From Micromonospora chokoriensis (GTDB lineage Bacteria; Actinomycetota; Actinomycetes; Mycobacteriales; Micromonosporaceae): DNA of 64,000 nt. The notes under the pieces are model-generated. The model saw nothing but the letters and a program-made list of their open reading frames with translations, had not been told where the DNA came from and searched no databases. Below are positions 44,898 to 53,516 of the stretch, one piece after another (within the stretch, counting starts at the first letter, position 1; every line of letters begins with the position of its first letter). The position numbers and the translations under genes are program-made. Location of the stretch: NCBI RefSeq assembly GCF_000718555.1, contig NZ_JOAN01000025.1, forward strand, positions 25,547 to 89,546. Direction: 5' to 3'.

Positions 44898-44912
44898 TGA
44901 TCGACGCGATCA
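44898..44912. promoter_or_regulatory. Palindromic operator candidate
   Basis: TGATCG-ACG-CGATCA is a perfect dyad in the 280-bp region between the divergent SGNH hydrolase and AMP-ligase/MFS genes. It could bind a dimeric regulator of the exporter operon. No regulator gene lies in the cluster. Confidence 0.35.
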
Positions 44913-45075
44913 TATGTCCGCCGGGCCGCTCGGATCGCCCGTCGGCACGGTTCCGACCAGCCGTTTCCGGCCTAGGCTTCCAGGCGGCGGCGGTGCGGTC
45001 GCCCAAGCGCGCCACCGTCGCGTCGTCGCCGGGCGCTGCCCGGAGACCGCCGCTTTCTCGGATGGGGGCTGCCGG

Positions 45076-46635
45076 ATGACTGACGGACCCGTGCACACCA
45101 CGACCTATGTGGACAGGGTGCTGGACCTCTTCGCCGAATTCGGCGACCGGGAGGCGCTGGTCGGCGCCGATCGGCGACTCACCTACACCGAGGCCGCAGC
45201 GTTGGTTCGGGCGATGGCCACGACGCTGACCCGGCACGGCGTACGGCCCGGGTCGGCGGTGCTGGTGACCGTCGCCAACGCGGTGGAGGGTCCGCTGCTC
45301 CAACTCGCACTGCACCTGCTCGGCTGCCGGACGATGTGGGTGGCCCCGGTGACCGCCCGCCGGGAGATCGACGAGTTCATCCGGCTGGCCCGCCCCGACG
45401 CCCTGGTCTACGACGCCCGAGACCCGGCCAGCCTGGGCCCGGAGTTGGCCGTCGCGCTGCCCGGCACACCGGTGTGCTGCCTCGGCGCGGGTGGCGCCGG
45501 CCCGGACCTCACCGCCGCCGACGACGTGGCGGACCTGCCGGCGCTGGTGTCGGCGCCCGAGTCGTTCCTGCAGACCAGCGGCACCACCGGCAGCCCTAAG
45601 CTGGTGCACCACCGGGAGAGCTTCTACGCCCAGATCCTCGCCCTGGCCGCCGACTTCCGCGCCGCCGGGTTCCCGTTGCTGCGGCACCTGTCGCACTCAC
45701 CGATGTGGCTGGCCAGCGGCCAGATCACCACACTGTTCAACCTGTTCACCGGTGGGGTGCTGTTCCTGCGCGACGACTGGGATCCAGTGGCCTTCGTGGA
45801 CACCGTGCAGCGGGAGCGGATCAACTCGACCTTCGTCACCCCGCCGATGCTCTACGAGGTGTTGGACCATCCGGCGCTGGTCGGCGCGGACTTCTCCGCG
45901 ATGTTCATGTTCAACGTGGGCGCCGGGCCCGCCGCGCCCGCCCGGCTGCGCCAGGCCATCGCGCGGTTTGGCCCGGTGCTGCGCATCGTGTACGGCCTCA
46001 GCGAGGCGGTCGTGATCACCGCGCTGCCCGGGTTGACCGACGACCCGGAGCACCCGCAGCGGCTGCGCTCCTGCGGGCGGCCCTACGGCGACGTCCGCAT
46101 CGAGATCCGCGACGACGACGGGGTGGTGCTGCCGACCGGCCGCGACGGCGAGGTGTGGGTGCGGACCCGACTGAGCTTCGCCGGCTACCACGGTCAGCCG
46201 GAGCTGACCGCGCAGACGCTCGTCGACGGTTGGGTGCGGACCCGCGACATCGGCCACCTCGACGACGACGGCTACCTCTACCTGGTCGACCGGGCGCACG
46301 ACATGATCGTCACGCACCGACGGAACTGGGCGATCTTCTGCCGCCCCATCGAGGACGTGCTGCTCGGGCACCCCCAGGTACGGGCCGCCGCCGTGATCGG
46401 TGTGCCGGACGAGACGGTCGGCGAGGTTCCGTACGCGTACGTGGTGCTCGGGCCGGACGCCACGGTCACCGGGGCCGAGCTGATCGACCTGGTGACCGCC
46501 GAGCTCAACGAGATGTGGGCACCGGCCGGGGTGGCGTGCCTCGACCGGCTGCCGGTGAACCGGTCGATGAAGGTGGACAAGCGGGCGTTACGCGCGCAGT
46601 ACGCGGCGCGTCGGGCGGCGGCGGTCGGGGCGTGA
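45076..46635 (+). CDS. AMP-forming acyl/aryl-CoA ligase or free-standing adenylation enzyme
   Basis: The 519-residue protein is an ANL-superfamily enzyme with the P-loop LQTSGTTGSPKLVHH, VYGLSEAVV, the ARD-type hinge VRTRDIGHLDDDGYLYLVDR and a C-terminal Lys in NRSMKVDKRALR. It activates a carboxylate as an adenylate and transfers it to CoA or a carrier. The acceptor and acid are not predictable. The ATG at 45076 has a GGGGG SD. It is coupled through GTGA overlap to an MFS transporter gene, so activation and export are co-expressed. Confidence 0.88.
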   Translation: MTDGPVHTTTYVDRVLDLFAEFGDREALVGADRRLTYTEAAALVRAMATTLTRHGVRPGSAVLVTVANAVEGPLLQLALHLLGCRTMWVAPVTARREIDEFIRLARPDALVYDARDPASLGPELAVALPGTPVCCLGAGGAGPDLTAADDVADLPALVSAPESFLQTSGTTGSPKLVHHRESFYAQILALAADFRAAGFPLLRHLSHSPMWLASGQITTLFNLFTGGVLFLRDDWDPVAFVDTVQRERINSTFVTPPMLYEVLDHPALVGADFSAMFMFNVGAGPAAPARLRQAIARFGPVLRIVYGLSEAVVITALPGLTDDPEHPQRLRSCGRPYGDVRIEIRDDDGVVLPTGRDGEVWVRTRLSFAGYHGQPELTAQTLVDGWVRTRDIGHLDDDGYLYLVDRAHDMIVTHRRNWAIFCRPIEDVLLGHPQVRAAAVIGVPDETVGEVPYAYVVLGPDATVTGAELIDLVTAELNEMWAPAGVACLDRLPVNRSMKVDKRALRAQYAARRAAAVGA

Positions 46636-47855
46636 CCCCCCGCCGGCAACTTGTCGTCCTGGTCAGCGCGGATCTGATCTCCAACCTGGGCACCCGCATC
46701 TCGGTGGTGACCATCCCCTGGCTGGTGCTGGTCACCACCGGCAGCCCCACCAAGATGGGTGTGGTCGCGTTCGCCGAGACCCTGCCGTACCTGCTGTCCA
46801 GCGCGTTGGGCACGCCCTGGGCGGACCGGATCGGCCTGCGCCGCACCTCGATCGTCTGCGACGCGGGCAGCGCGGTGGCGATGGTCGTCGTCGCGCTGAC
46901 CCCGTGGTTGGGCTTCGCCCCGCTGGTCGCGCTCGTCGCGGTGGCCGGCGCGTTGCGGGGCATCGGAGACCGGGTGAAGCACGTGATGTTCCGTCCGGTC
47001 GCGGAGGCCGCCGGAGTGTCGCTGATCCGGCTGACCTCCGCGTACGACGGGCTCAGCCGGTTGTTGACCCTGTTCGGCGCCGCCGCCGGCGGCCTGTTGA
47101 TCGCCGCGTTCGGGGTGACCGAGGCGATCCTCATCGACGCGGCCAGCTTCGGCGTCTGCGCGCTGCTGATCGCCGTCCTGGTCCGCCCGCCGGCCGCCCC
47201 GGCGCGACCCGCCCAGCCAGAGAGCTACCTGCGGGCGCTGCGGGGTGGTTTCAGCTACCTGGGTCGGGACCGTCCGCTGCTCGGCATGCTCGCCGTCATC
47301 TCGGCGCTGAACATGGTGGCCAACGCCAGCGTGGCCGTCTACATCCCGATCTGGGTGGCCCGGCAACTGCACGGCCCGAGCGGGCTCGGCCTGGTGCTGG
47401 CGGCGTTCTCGGCCGGCGCGCTGCTGGGCAACCTGGTGTTCACCGCGCTCGGGCCCCGACTGCCCCGACGGTTGACGTTCCTCCTCGGCGCGCTGATCGC
47501 CGGCACGCCCCGGCTGGTGGCGCTGGCGATCAGCGACGAGCTGCCGGTGGTGCTCATGGTGACGTTCCTGTCCGGAATCGGCATCGCGGCGGTCAACCCG
47601 CTGCTCGGGGTGGCGCTCTACGAGCGGGTGCCGCCGGAGTTGCAGACCCGGGTGATCGGCATCGCCGGTTCGTTGGCCTTCGTCGGGTTACCGGTCGGCG
47701 CGCTGCTCGGCGGCTGGTCGGTGGACGCGCTCGGGCTCACGCCGGCACTGCTGGTGATGGCGGCCGCGTGTCTGGTGGTCACCGCGTACCCGCTGCTGAG
47801 CAGGGCGTCCGGCCCGGCGACACCGGCCCGGCCCACCCCCGTCACCACCCCGTGA
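46632..47855 (+). CDS. MFS transporter
   Basis: The 407-residue protein has about 12 membrane helices, with the N-terminal LVVLVSADLISNLGTRISVVTIPW and the loop 2-3 motif TPWADRIGLRRTS of the major facilitator superfamily, close to macrolide-efflux (MefA-like) proteins. It is probably a proton-driven exporter of the cluster product. The start is a GTG overlapping the ligase stop. Export of the metabolite also implies possible self-resistance. Confidence 0.87.
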   Translation: MTPRRQLVVLVSADLISNLGTRISVVTIPWLVLVTTGSPTKMGVVAFAETLPYLLSSALGTPWADRIGLRRTSIVCDAGSAVAMVVVALTPWLGFAPLVALVAVAGALRGIGDRVKHVMFRPVAEAAGVSLIRLTSAYDGLSRLLTLFGAAAGGLLIAAFGVTEAILIDAASFGVCALLIAVLVRPPAAPARPAQPESYLRALRGGFSYLGRDRPLLGMLAVISALNMVANASVAVYIPIWVARQLHGPSGLGLVLAAFSAGALLGNLVFTALGPRLPRRLTFLLGALIAGTPRLVALAISDELPVVLMVTFLSGIGIAAVNPLLGVALYERVPPELQTRVIGIAGSLAFVGLPVGALLGGWSVDALGLTPALLVMAAACLVVTAYPLLSRASGPATPARPTPVTTP

Positions 47856-47859
47856 CCCG

Positions 47860-48432
47860 TCAACGGCCGGCCGGGGTCGGGGTGGCGTGTTCGGTACGGC
47901 AGCGCGGGCAGCGCAGTCGCGTCCCCGAAGCCCGGGGCACCCGGAGCCGCTGACCGCACCCGCAGGTGAACATCGGCTGGGTCGAACGCAGGTATTCGTC
48001 GCGCTCCCGGCGCGGCCACCGGCTGTGGCAGCGGGCGCACCACTTGGGTGGGTAGCTGTGGTAGTAGGCCAGGCCGAACGCACCCGCGACCATCAGCGCG
48101 ACCGGCACCAGCAGACCGAGCGGCGCGAGCAGGGCGGGCAGCATGCCGCCGACGCCGTCCGACACCAGGACGGCGACCACCGTGAGCACGACCACCGGCA
48201 CACCGAGCAGGGTGAACCCGAAGCCCCAGGCGAAGACGAGCAGGGCCGGCAGGAACAGCCACATGCCGGCGGGCGCCCACCGGCGGACACCGTACCCGCC
48301 GCAGCTCGGGCAGTTCGGCGAGGCGCGGTGCGGCACGGACCGCAGCGCCTTCGGGGCCAGCCATTCCACCAGCCGCTTGAGGATCTCCTCGACCAGTTTC
48401 GCGGCGAGGGCCTGGAGGAACGAACCGAGCAT
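47860..48432 (-). CDS. Membrane protein with zinc-ribbon ends
   Basis: The 190-residue protein has an N-terminal amphipathic segment, CPSC (about 38-41), two to three hydrophobic helices, a CARC pair, a CGC element and a terminal RCPRC. The cysteine pairs look like zinc ribbons on both sides of a membrane segment. I do not recognise the family. A GGAGG SD precedes the ATG at 48432. It converges on the MFS gene with four bases between stops and may be a bystander. Confidence 0.7.
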   Translation of the reverse strand: MLGSFLQALAAKLVEEILKRLVEWLAPKALRSVPHRASPNCPSCGGYGVRRWAPAGMWLFLPALLVFAWGFGFTLLGVPVVVLTVVAVLVSDGVGGMLPALLAPLGLLVPVALMVAGAFGLAYYHSYPPKWCARCHSRWPRRERDEYLRSTQPMFTCGCGQRLRVPRASGTRLRCPRCRTEHATPTPAGR

Positions 48433-48626
48433 GGCAGCCACCTCCTCCGGGCTCCCACCGCGCGGCCGGCCCACCGCCCATCGTGCGCGGTCGGCGCCAA
48501 CATTCCGCCCCAGCGCGCCGACCCCACCGTGCCCACGACGCCAATCCGACAGCGCCCGTCCCGGCGCGGTCCTCGCCAGAGCGGCGGTCGCTGGCCCCGG
48601 GGGCGACCGTCGGTTAGCGTGCCGAC

Positions 48627-49301
48627 ATGCCATCGACGCTCACCGAATCGACGGACCCGTACTGCCTGCGCCCCGGGGAGGCAGCCGAGCTGCTGCACGG
48701 GCACCCGTGGCGGCGGTTCGTGGCACTGGGCGACAGTGTCGTGGAGGGCATGTGCGAGCCGACACCGGGCTACCCGGACGTGCAGTGGGTCGACCGGGTC
48801 GCCGCCGAGCTGACCGCCGTCCGCCCCGAGCTGGCGTACCGGAATCTGGGTCGACGCGGGCTGCGCGCGCACCAGGTGCGGGCCACCCAGCTCGACTCGG
48901 CCCTGGCCTTCGCCCCGGACCTGGCGCTTGTCGTCTGCGGCGGCAACGACGCCTTCCACCCGGCCTACGAGGCTGCGGCGGTGGACGCTGAGCTGACCGC
49001 GATGATCACCGCGCTGCGCGAGGCGGGCGCCGACGTGATCACCGTCGGCATGTTCGACGTCTCGCACAGCCCAGCGGTGCCCGACGCGCTGCGGCCCGGC
49101 CTAGGGGAACGAATGCGCCGCCTCTCCGCCCACACCGCAAGCCTGGCCGAGCGCCTGAACACGATCCACGTGCACCTGACCGACCATCCCCTAACCGCCG
49201 ACCCGACCCTCTACAGCACCGACGGCCGCCACGGCAGCGCCCGCAGCGACGCGATAGCAACAGCCGAAACCCTCCGCACCCTCTCCCCCCACCGCACCTG
49301 A
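48627..49301 (+). CDS. Intracellular SGNH/GDSL hydrolase
   Basis: The 224-residue protein has the GDSL block VALGDSVVEGMCE, the NLGRRGLRA block, VVCGGNDAFHP and a late DGRHGS Asp-x-x-His pair, so the catalytic set is complete. No signal peptide is visible. SGNH enzymes act as esterases or thioesterases. It stands alone and its link to the cluster is unproven. Confidence 0.85.
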   Translation: MPSTLTESTDPYCLRPGEAAELLHGHPWRRFVALGDSVVEGMCEPTPGYPDVQWVDRVAAELTAVRPELAYRNLGRRGLRAHQVRATQLDSALAFAPDLALVVCGGNDAFHPAYEAAAVDAELTAMITALREAGADVITVGMFDVSHSPAVPDALRPGLGERMRRLSAHTASLAERLNTIHVHLTDHPLTADPTLYSTDGRHGSARSDAIATAETLRTLSPHRT

Positions 49302-49326
49302 CCCACCCCCGGCCCCGCCCCACTTC

Positions 49327-49387
49327 GTTGATCATGAAGTTATTACCCTCCGCGGCGGCGTGTCCCGGCAATAACTTCATGACCAAC
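49327..49387. repeat. Intergenic palindrome with GATCATGAAGTT core
   Basis: Arms of 18 bp (49327-49344 and 49370-49387) match at 17 positions and flank a 25-bp spacer. It lies between convergent genes. A related perfect palindrome ends the window at 63887-63966, and both arms begin with (G)TYGATCATG, which suggests a dispersed repeat family of this genus. Confidence 0.75.
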
Positions 49388-49404
49388 TGGGGTCAGGGTG
49401 GGGG

Positions 49405-50763
49405 TTAGTGGGACAGGAGGATTCCGGTTAGGAGGACGCCGTGGGCCAGGTTGAGGATTCCGTCGCAGCCCGGGTAGCCGACTCGGGCCAGGCCGCCGGA
49501 GGCGTGGCGGCCGAACAGGTACGGGGCCAGGGAGTACGGGACGTCGGCGGTGACCGTCTCACCGGTCTCGATCTGGACGAAGTCCATCGACACCCGGTCG
49601 GTCGGCAGGTACTCCTGCAGGATGGCGCCGCCCCGGTCGACGGCGGCCCGCAGCCCCTCGGCCCAGTCCGGCGGGCTCAACTCCGGGCCGAGCAGCACGC
49701 CGTGCCCGGCTGAGCCGTCGGCCGGTTTCGCCACCAGGGTCGCCTGCTCGGCGATGGCCCGGTCGAGCACCGCGGCGGTCAACGGCACCGTGTACGGCAC
49801 GTGCCGGCGAATCAGCGACTGGTCGTCGGCGGGTAGCCCGTCCACGTCCTCCCACAGCCAGGCGAACGTGGTCTTGTTGCCGAGCAGCCAGGCCGCCGCC
49901 GACACGAACATCGGCAGTGTGCCGGCGGCGAGCGCCCCCGCCACCGCGTCCAGGCCGGCGCTCGGGGTGACCCGGTTGGGCACGAACAGCCGGAACAGCG
50001 CGTCGACCGGCGCACCGTCGACGACCAACCGGTCGTCGCCGTCCAGGGTTGCGCTGGAGACCGGGGCGATGACCAGGTCGATGCCGAAGTCCCGGGCCCG
50101 TACGGCGAGGGGGTCGAGGATCCGGATGAACGTCTGCGGGTCATCCAGGCCTGGGTAGTCGCCGTCGAAGTCCATCAGCAGCGCCACCCGAGCGCCCTCG
50201 GGCAGCCGCAACTCCTCGCGGATCGCCACGAACCGCTGGTCCAGCAGGGACGGCGCGGCCCTGACCGGCAGGTCGTCGAGGATGCCGTGTTCCTGGTAGA
50301 GGCGCGCGTACCGCGCGATGACGGTGTCGGCGTCGAAGCCACCGCCGAGGCTGCTGTCGATGTTGTACTCGACGAACTTCGGCACCCCGGCGGAGAAGAT
50401 CACATCCGGGCGGTACGCGGCCAGCAGCGCCTCGGTCAGCGGCTCGGCCTCGTCCAGCAGCCGGGTCTCCCCCGCCGGCACGGCGAGCAGCCGGCGCAGC
50501 TCACCGGCGGTGCCCGCCCGCCGACGGCAGGCGTCGAGGATGAGCTGGGCGAGCCGGTCGCAGACCCCGTTGAGCTCCCGCCAGGCGTCGGCGGTGAGCA
50601 CCGGGGGGCGGGCCAGCCGCCACTGCTTGTTGTAGGTGGCCCGGCCGTGGAAGACCTGCTCCCAGGCCGACGCCCCACTTGCCACCATGGCCCGCCGGGC
50701 GGGCTCGGGCAGGTCCGTCCAGGCTCGGTCGGCCGCCGGCCACGCGTACTTCGGGTCGATCAT
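49405..50763 (-). CDS. ATP-grasp-like ligase (circularly permuted, glutathionylspermidine-synthase-like)
   Basis: The 452-residue protein contains KFVEYNIDSSLGGG (about 130-143), a KPADGSAGHGVLLG nucleotide-binding loop (about 345) and AILQEYLPTDRVSMDFV, the set of elements found in circularly permuted ATP-grasp proteins related to glutathionylspermidine synthase. Such enzymes form amide bonds from a carboxylate phosphate and an amine. It is the last gene of the long biosynthetic block, coupled by ATGA to E1-beta. I infer that it joins an amine, perhaps an arylglycine, to another pathway acid, or the reverse. Confidence 0.65.
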   Translation of the reverse strand: MIDPKYAWPAADRAWTDLPEPARRAMVASGASAWEQVFHGRATYNKQWRLARPPVLTADAWRELNGVCDRLAQLILDACRRRAGTAGELRRLLAVPAGETRLLDEAEPLTEALLAAYRPDVIFSAGVPKFVEYNIDSSLGGGFDADTVIARYARLYQEHGILDDLPVRAAPSLLDQRFVAIREELRLPEGARVALLMDFDGDYPGLDDPQTFIRILDPLAVRARDFGIDLVIAPVSSATLDGDDRLVVDGAPVDALFRLFVPNRVTPSAGLDAVAGALAAGTLPMFVSAAAWLLGNKTTFAWLWEDVDGLPADDQSLIRRHVPYTVPLTAAVLDRAIAEQATLVAKPADGSAGHGVLLGPELSPPDWAEGLRAAVDRGGAILQEYLPTDRVSMDFVQIETGETVTADVPYSLAPYLFGRHASGGLARVGYPGCDGILNLAHGVLLTGILLSH

Positions 50764-51728
50764 GCGGAGTCCTTCATCGTCAGGTGGATGGCGGTGGCGA
50801 GCTGGTCCCGGCCGGGCTGGACGGCCCGGTCCAGCGCCGGGGCGAACGGCAGCACCGCCCCGTCCGGGCGGGTGACCCGGCGCGGCGGGGCGAGCAGCCG
50901 GACCCGCTCCACCACCGAGGCGATGATCTCGGCGGCCATTCCGCAGGAGCGGTTGCCGTCGTCGAGCACCACGAGGCGGCCGGTGCGGGCCACCGACTCG
51001 GTGAGACCGTCGATGTCGAACGGGTACAGGGTGCGCGGGTCGAACACCTCCACCGAGACCTGGTCGGCCAGCTCCTCGGCGACCGCGAGCGCGTCGTGCA
51101 CCAGGTGCCCGATCGCGACCACTGTGACGTCGTCGCCGAAGCGGTGGATCCGGCCCCGGCCCAGCGGCACCGGCACAAGGTCGTCGACGTCGTCGCGGAC
51201 GTCCATCGCCCCGGCCGGCGCGAACACCACCACCGGGTCGTCGTGGCGGATCGCGGTGACCAGCAGCCCGTACGCGTCGGCCGGGGTGGCCGGCACGACG
51301 GTGACCACGCCGACGTGGGCGAAGAGGCTGTACGGGTGGTCGGAGTGCTGCCCCGCCCACCCGGTCCGTGAGCCCGAGCCGGGCACCAGGTAGGTGACCG
51401 GGACGCTGCACTGCCCACCGGTCATCAGTGGGAACTTGTGCGCGTGGTTGACGATCTGCTCGAAGACCAGAAACAGCAACGACGGGATCTGGAACTCGAT
51501 CACCGGCCGCAGCCCGGCCAACGCCGCCCCGGTGGCGAAGCTGGTGAACGCCTGCTCGGACAGGGGGGTGTCGCGGACCCGGTCGGTCCCGAACCGCTTG
51601 GCCAGCCCGGTGGTCACCAGCGACGCCCCGACCTGGATGTCCTCGCCGAGCAGGAACACCGCCTCGTCGCGGGTCAACTCGTCGGCGAGGGCCCGGGTCA
51701 GCGCCCGGCGGTACGACAGTCGGGGCAC
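50760..51728 (-). CDS. E1-beta-like thiamine-dependent subunit of biosynthetic cluster
   Basis: The 322-residue protein has VFLLGEDIQVGASLVTTGL, RDTPLSEQAFTSFATGAAL and LDDGNRSCGMAAEI as in E1-beta of 2-oxoacid dehydrogenases. GTG at 51728 is preferred, since GGAGG lies eight bases upstream; GTG at 51737 sits directly on that SD. With the E1-alpha gene it forms a pair without E2 or E3. Family precedent includes PglB/PglC of pristinamycin phenylglycine biosynthesis, an E1-like pair acting on phenylpyruvate; here an aryl or branched 2-oxoacid is plausible. Confidence 0.87.
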   Translation of the reverse strand: MPRLSYRRALTRALADELTRDEAVFLLGEDIQVGASLVTTGLAKRFGTDRVRDTPLSEQAFTSFATGAALAGLRPVIEFQIPSLLFLVFEQIVNHAHKFPLMTGGQCSVPVTYLVPGSGSRTGWAGQHSDHPYSLFAHVGVVTVVPATPADAYGLLVTAIRHDDPVVVFAPAGAMDVRDDVDDLVPVPLGRGRIHRFGDDVTVVAIGHLVHDALAVAEELADQVSVEVFDPRTLYPFDIDGLTESVARTGRLVVLDDGNRSCGMAAEIIASVVERVRLLAPPRRVTRPDGAVLPFAPALDRAVQPGRDQLATAIHLTMKDSA

Positions 51729-51731
51729 CTC

Positions 51732-51783
51732 AGCCACCTCCGGTGCGGTCGGTCATGAGCCACCTCCGGTGCGGGCGGTCAGG
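51732..51783. repeat. Tandem duplication of 26 bp at the E1-alpha/E1-beta junction
   Basis: Two 26-bp units (51732-51757 and 51758-51783) agree at 24 positions. They duplicate the SD region: each contains GGAGG on the minus strand. Only the copy nearer to E1-beta is correctly spaced for its start. Confidence 0.75.
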
Positions 51784-52727
51784 CCGCTGGCGTACAGGTA
51801 GGTCAACGCGTCGGCCGGGTCGGGTTCCGGGCTGCTCAGGGCGAACCGCACCGCCGCGTCGAGGGTCGCCTCCACCTCGGCGTCCACGGCGGCACGGTCG
51901 CTGTCGCGCAGGCGCTCGCCCTGGATGCGTACCGGGTCGCGGGTCCGCGCACGGGTCACCTCGTCGGGCGGGCGGTAGTCGAGGCGTACCGCGTGTTCGA
52001 AGGTGTGGTGGACGTCGAAGCGGTAGGTCCGGGCCTCGATCAGCTCGGGGCCGCCGCCGGCGCGCATCCGGTCGACGGCGGCGGACGCGGCGACGCGTAC
52101 CGTCTCGGGGTCCTGGCCGTCGACCTGGACGGCCGGAATGTCGAACGCGGCGGCCCGGCCGGCGATGCTGCCGGCCACCGCGCCGGCGACCGGCATGGTG
52201 GTGGCGTAGCCGTTGTTCTCGCAGACGAACAGCACCGGCACCCGCCAGAGCGCGGCGAGGTTGAACGCCTCCAGCAGCATCCCCTCGTTGACCGCGCCGT
52301 CGCCGAAGAAGCTCACCCCGACGGTGTCGCGGCCCCGGCGGCGGTGGGCCCAGACCGCGCCGGTGATGATCGCCCCGGAGGCGCCGACGATGGCGTTGGC
52401 GCCGAGCACGCCGATGCTCAGGTCCGCGGCGTGCATCGAGCCGCCCCGTCCGGCGTTGAGGCCGGTGACCCGGCCGCACAGCTCCGCGAGCATCCGGGCC
52501 GGGTCGGCGCCGCGCGCCAGGACGTGCCCGTGGCCACGGTGGGTGCCGGCGAGCACGTCGTCAACGCCCAGCGCCGCGCAGACGCCGGCGGCGATCCCCT
52601 CCTGACCGAGGTAGGGGTGGATGCCGCCGACGATCTGCCCGCCGTGGACCAGCTCCACCGCCCGTTGTTCGAACCGGCGGATCAGCCGGACCGTGCGGTA
52701 GAGCCGGACCGGGTCGGCGTCGGTCAC
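51753..52727 (-). CDS. E1-alpha-like thiamine-dependent subunit of biosynthetic cluster
   Basis: The 324-residue protein carries the thiamine-diphosphate motif [19 protein letters not shown] with [27 protein letters not shown] and the [18 protein letters not shown] loop. It resembles acetoin/branched-chain E1-alpha more than housekeeping pyruvate E1. The GTG at 52727 overlaps the DUF3050 stop and has an AAGGGG SD. It decarboxylates a 2-oxoacid and passes the acyl group to a lipoyl group, CoA or carrier; two ACPs encoded in the same block are possible acceptors. Confidence 0.87.
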   Translation of the reverse strand: MTDADPVRLYRTVRLIRRFEQRAVELVHGGQIVGGIHPYLGQEGIAAGVCAALGVDDVLAGTHRGHGHVLARGADPARMLAELCGRVTGLNAGRGGSMHAADLSIGVLGANAIVGASGAIITGAVWAHRRRGRDTVGVSFFGDGAVNEGMLLEAFNLAALWRVPVLFVCENNGYATTMPVAGAVAGSIAGRAAAFDIPAVQVDGQDPETVRVAASAAVDRMRAGGGPELIEARTYRFDVHHTFEHAVRLDYRPPDEVTRARTRDPVRIQGERLRDSDRAAVDAEVEATLDAAVRFALSSPEPDPADALTYLYASGLTARTGGGS

Positions 52728-53515
52728 GCAGGCCCCTTGATGGCGGCCAGGATGTCGTCCCAGAGCCGGGCCCGAGCGGCAAGCGCGGTGTTGACCGTGT
52801 CGGCGCACTCCTGCCATTTGGTGTCGTCGTCGCCGCACAGGTCGGCGAGCATCTGCATGGCCATCGGGGTGTGCTGTTCGCCGTCGACCTCGATGTGCCG
52901 CTCCAGGTAGTCGACGAAGGTGTGCAGCCGGTTGCTGCGTTCGTTGACCGAGACGACCTGGGTGAACATGTCCGGGATCAGGTCCTCCCGGCCGAACGCG
53001 AAGGCCGCCGCCTGGCAGTGCACCGGGGTGGACTCGATGATCTGCCAGGTGGTGGCGGCGAATCTCGCCGACGCGGCCGGCACTGCGGCCTCGGTGAGCG
53101 CCTCGGTGACCGGCCGGCCGTCGCGCAGCAGGTCGATGAGGGCGTTCACCGCCGTGGTGTCGGCGCCGGCCTCGCCCATGCCCTGCACGTACAGCTCGAA
53201 GTGGCTGATGTAGCCGCCGCCCAGCTCGTCGCTCTCCTCGACCATGACGATGTCGTTGATCAGGCGGCGGCTGCCGGTCGGGCCGGTCGGGATCCACGGC
53301 ACGGCGACGCAGGTCAGCTGCCGTTGCAGCGACTTCAGCAGGGACATGAAGTCCCAGACGGCGAAGACGTGGTGCTCCATGAAGGTGACAAGCGACTCGT
53401 GGGTGTCCAGGTTGGCGTAGAGCGGGTGCTTGACCACGGCGTCACGCCGGTCGGTCACCGCCCGCTCCAACCGCTCGATGCCCGGGTGCGTCTTACCCCA
53501 GTCGTACCGTGACAT
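52724..53515 (-). CDS. DUF3050 haem-oxygenase-like diiron protein candidate
   Basis: The 263-residue all-helical protein begins with [20 protein letters not shown] and [14 protein letters not shown], which I recognise as the DUF3050 pattern, a relative of haem-oxygenase-like diiron oxidases. Potential metal ligands are E47/H48/H49, E93/E94 with H105 and E107, and E205/H207/D211/H215 in [13 protein letters not shown]. Characterised relatives of the fold make N-oxides, alkenes or fragmented amino acids with O2. It follows a PhyH oxygenase gene by one base, so the two oxidative steps are probably consecutive. The actual reaction is unknown. Confidence 0.72.
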   Translation of the reverse strand: MSRYDWGKTHPGIERLERAVTDRRDAVVKHPLYANLDTHESLVTFMEHHVFAVWDFMSLLKSLQRQLTCVAVPWIPTGPTGSRRLINDIVMVEESDELGGGYISHFELYVQGMGEAGADTTAVNALIDLLRDGRPVTEALTEAAVPAASARFAATTWQIIESTPVHCQAAAFAFGREDLIPDMFTQVVSVNERSNRLHTFVDYLERHIEVDGEQHTPMAMQMLADLCGDDDTKWQECADTVNTALAARARLWDDILAAIKGPA

Positions 53516-53516
53516 G

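Noticed and set aside
51730..51756. Eight-codon leader ORF starting at ATG 51756
   Set aside because: It is a by-product of the 26-bp duplication, out of frame with E1-beta.
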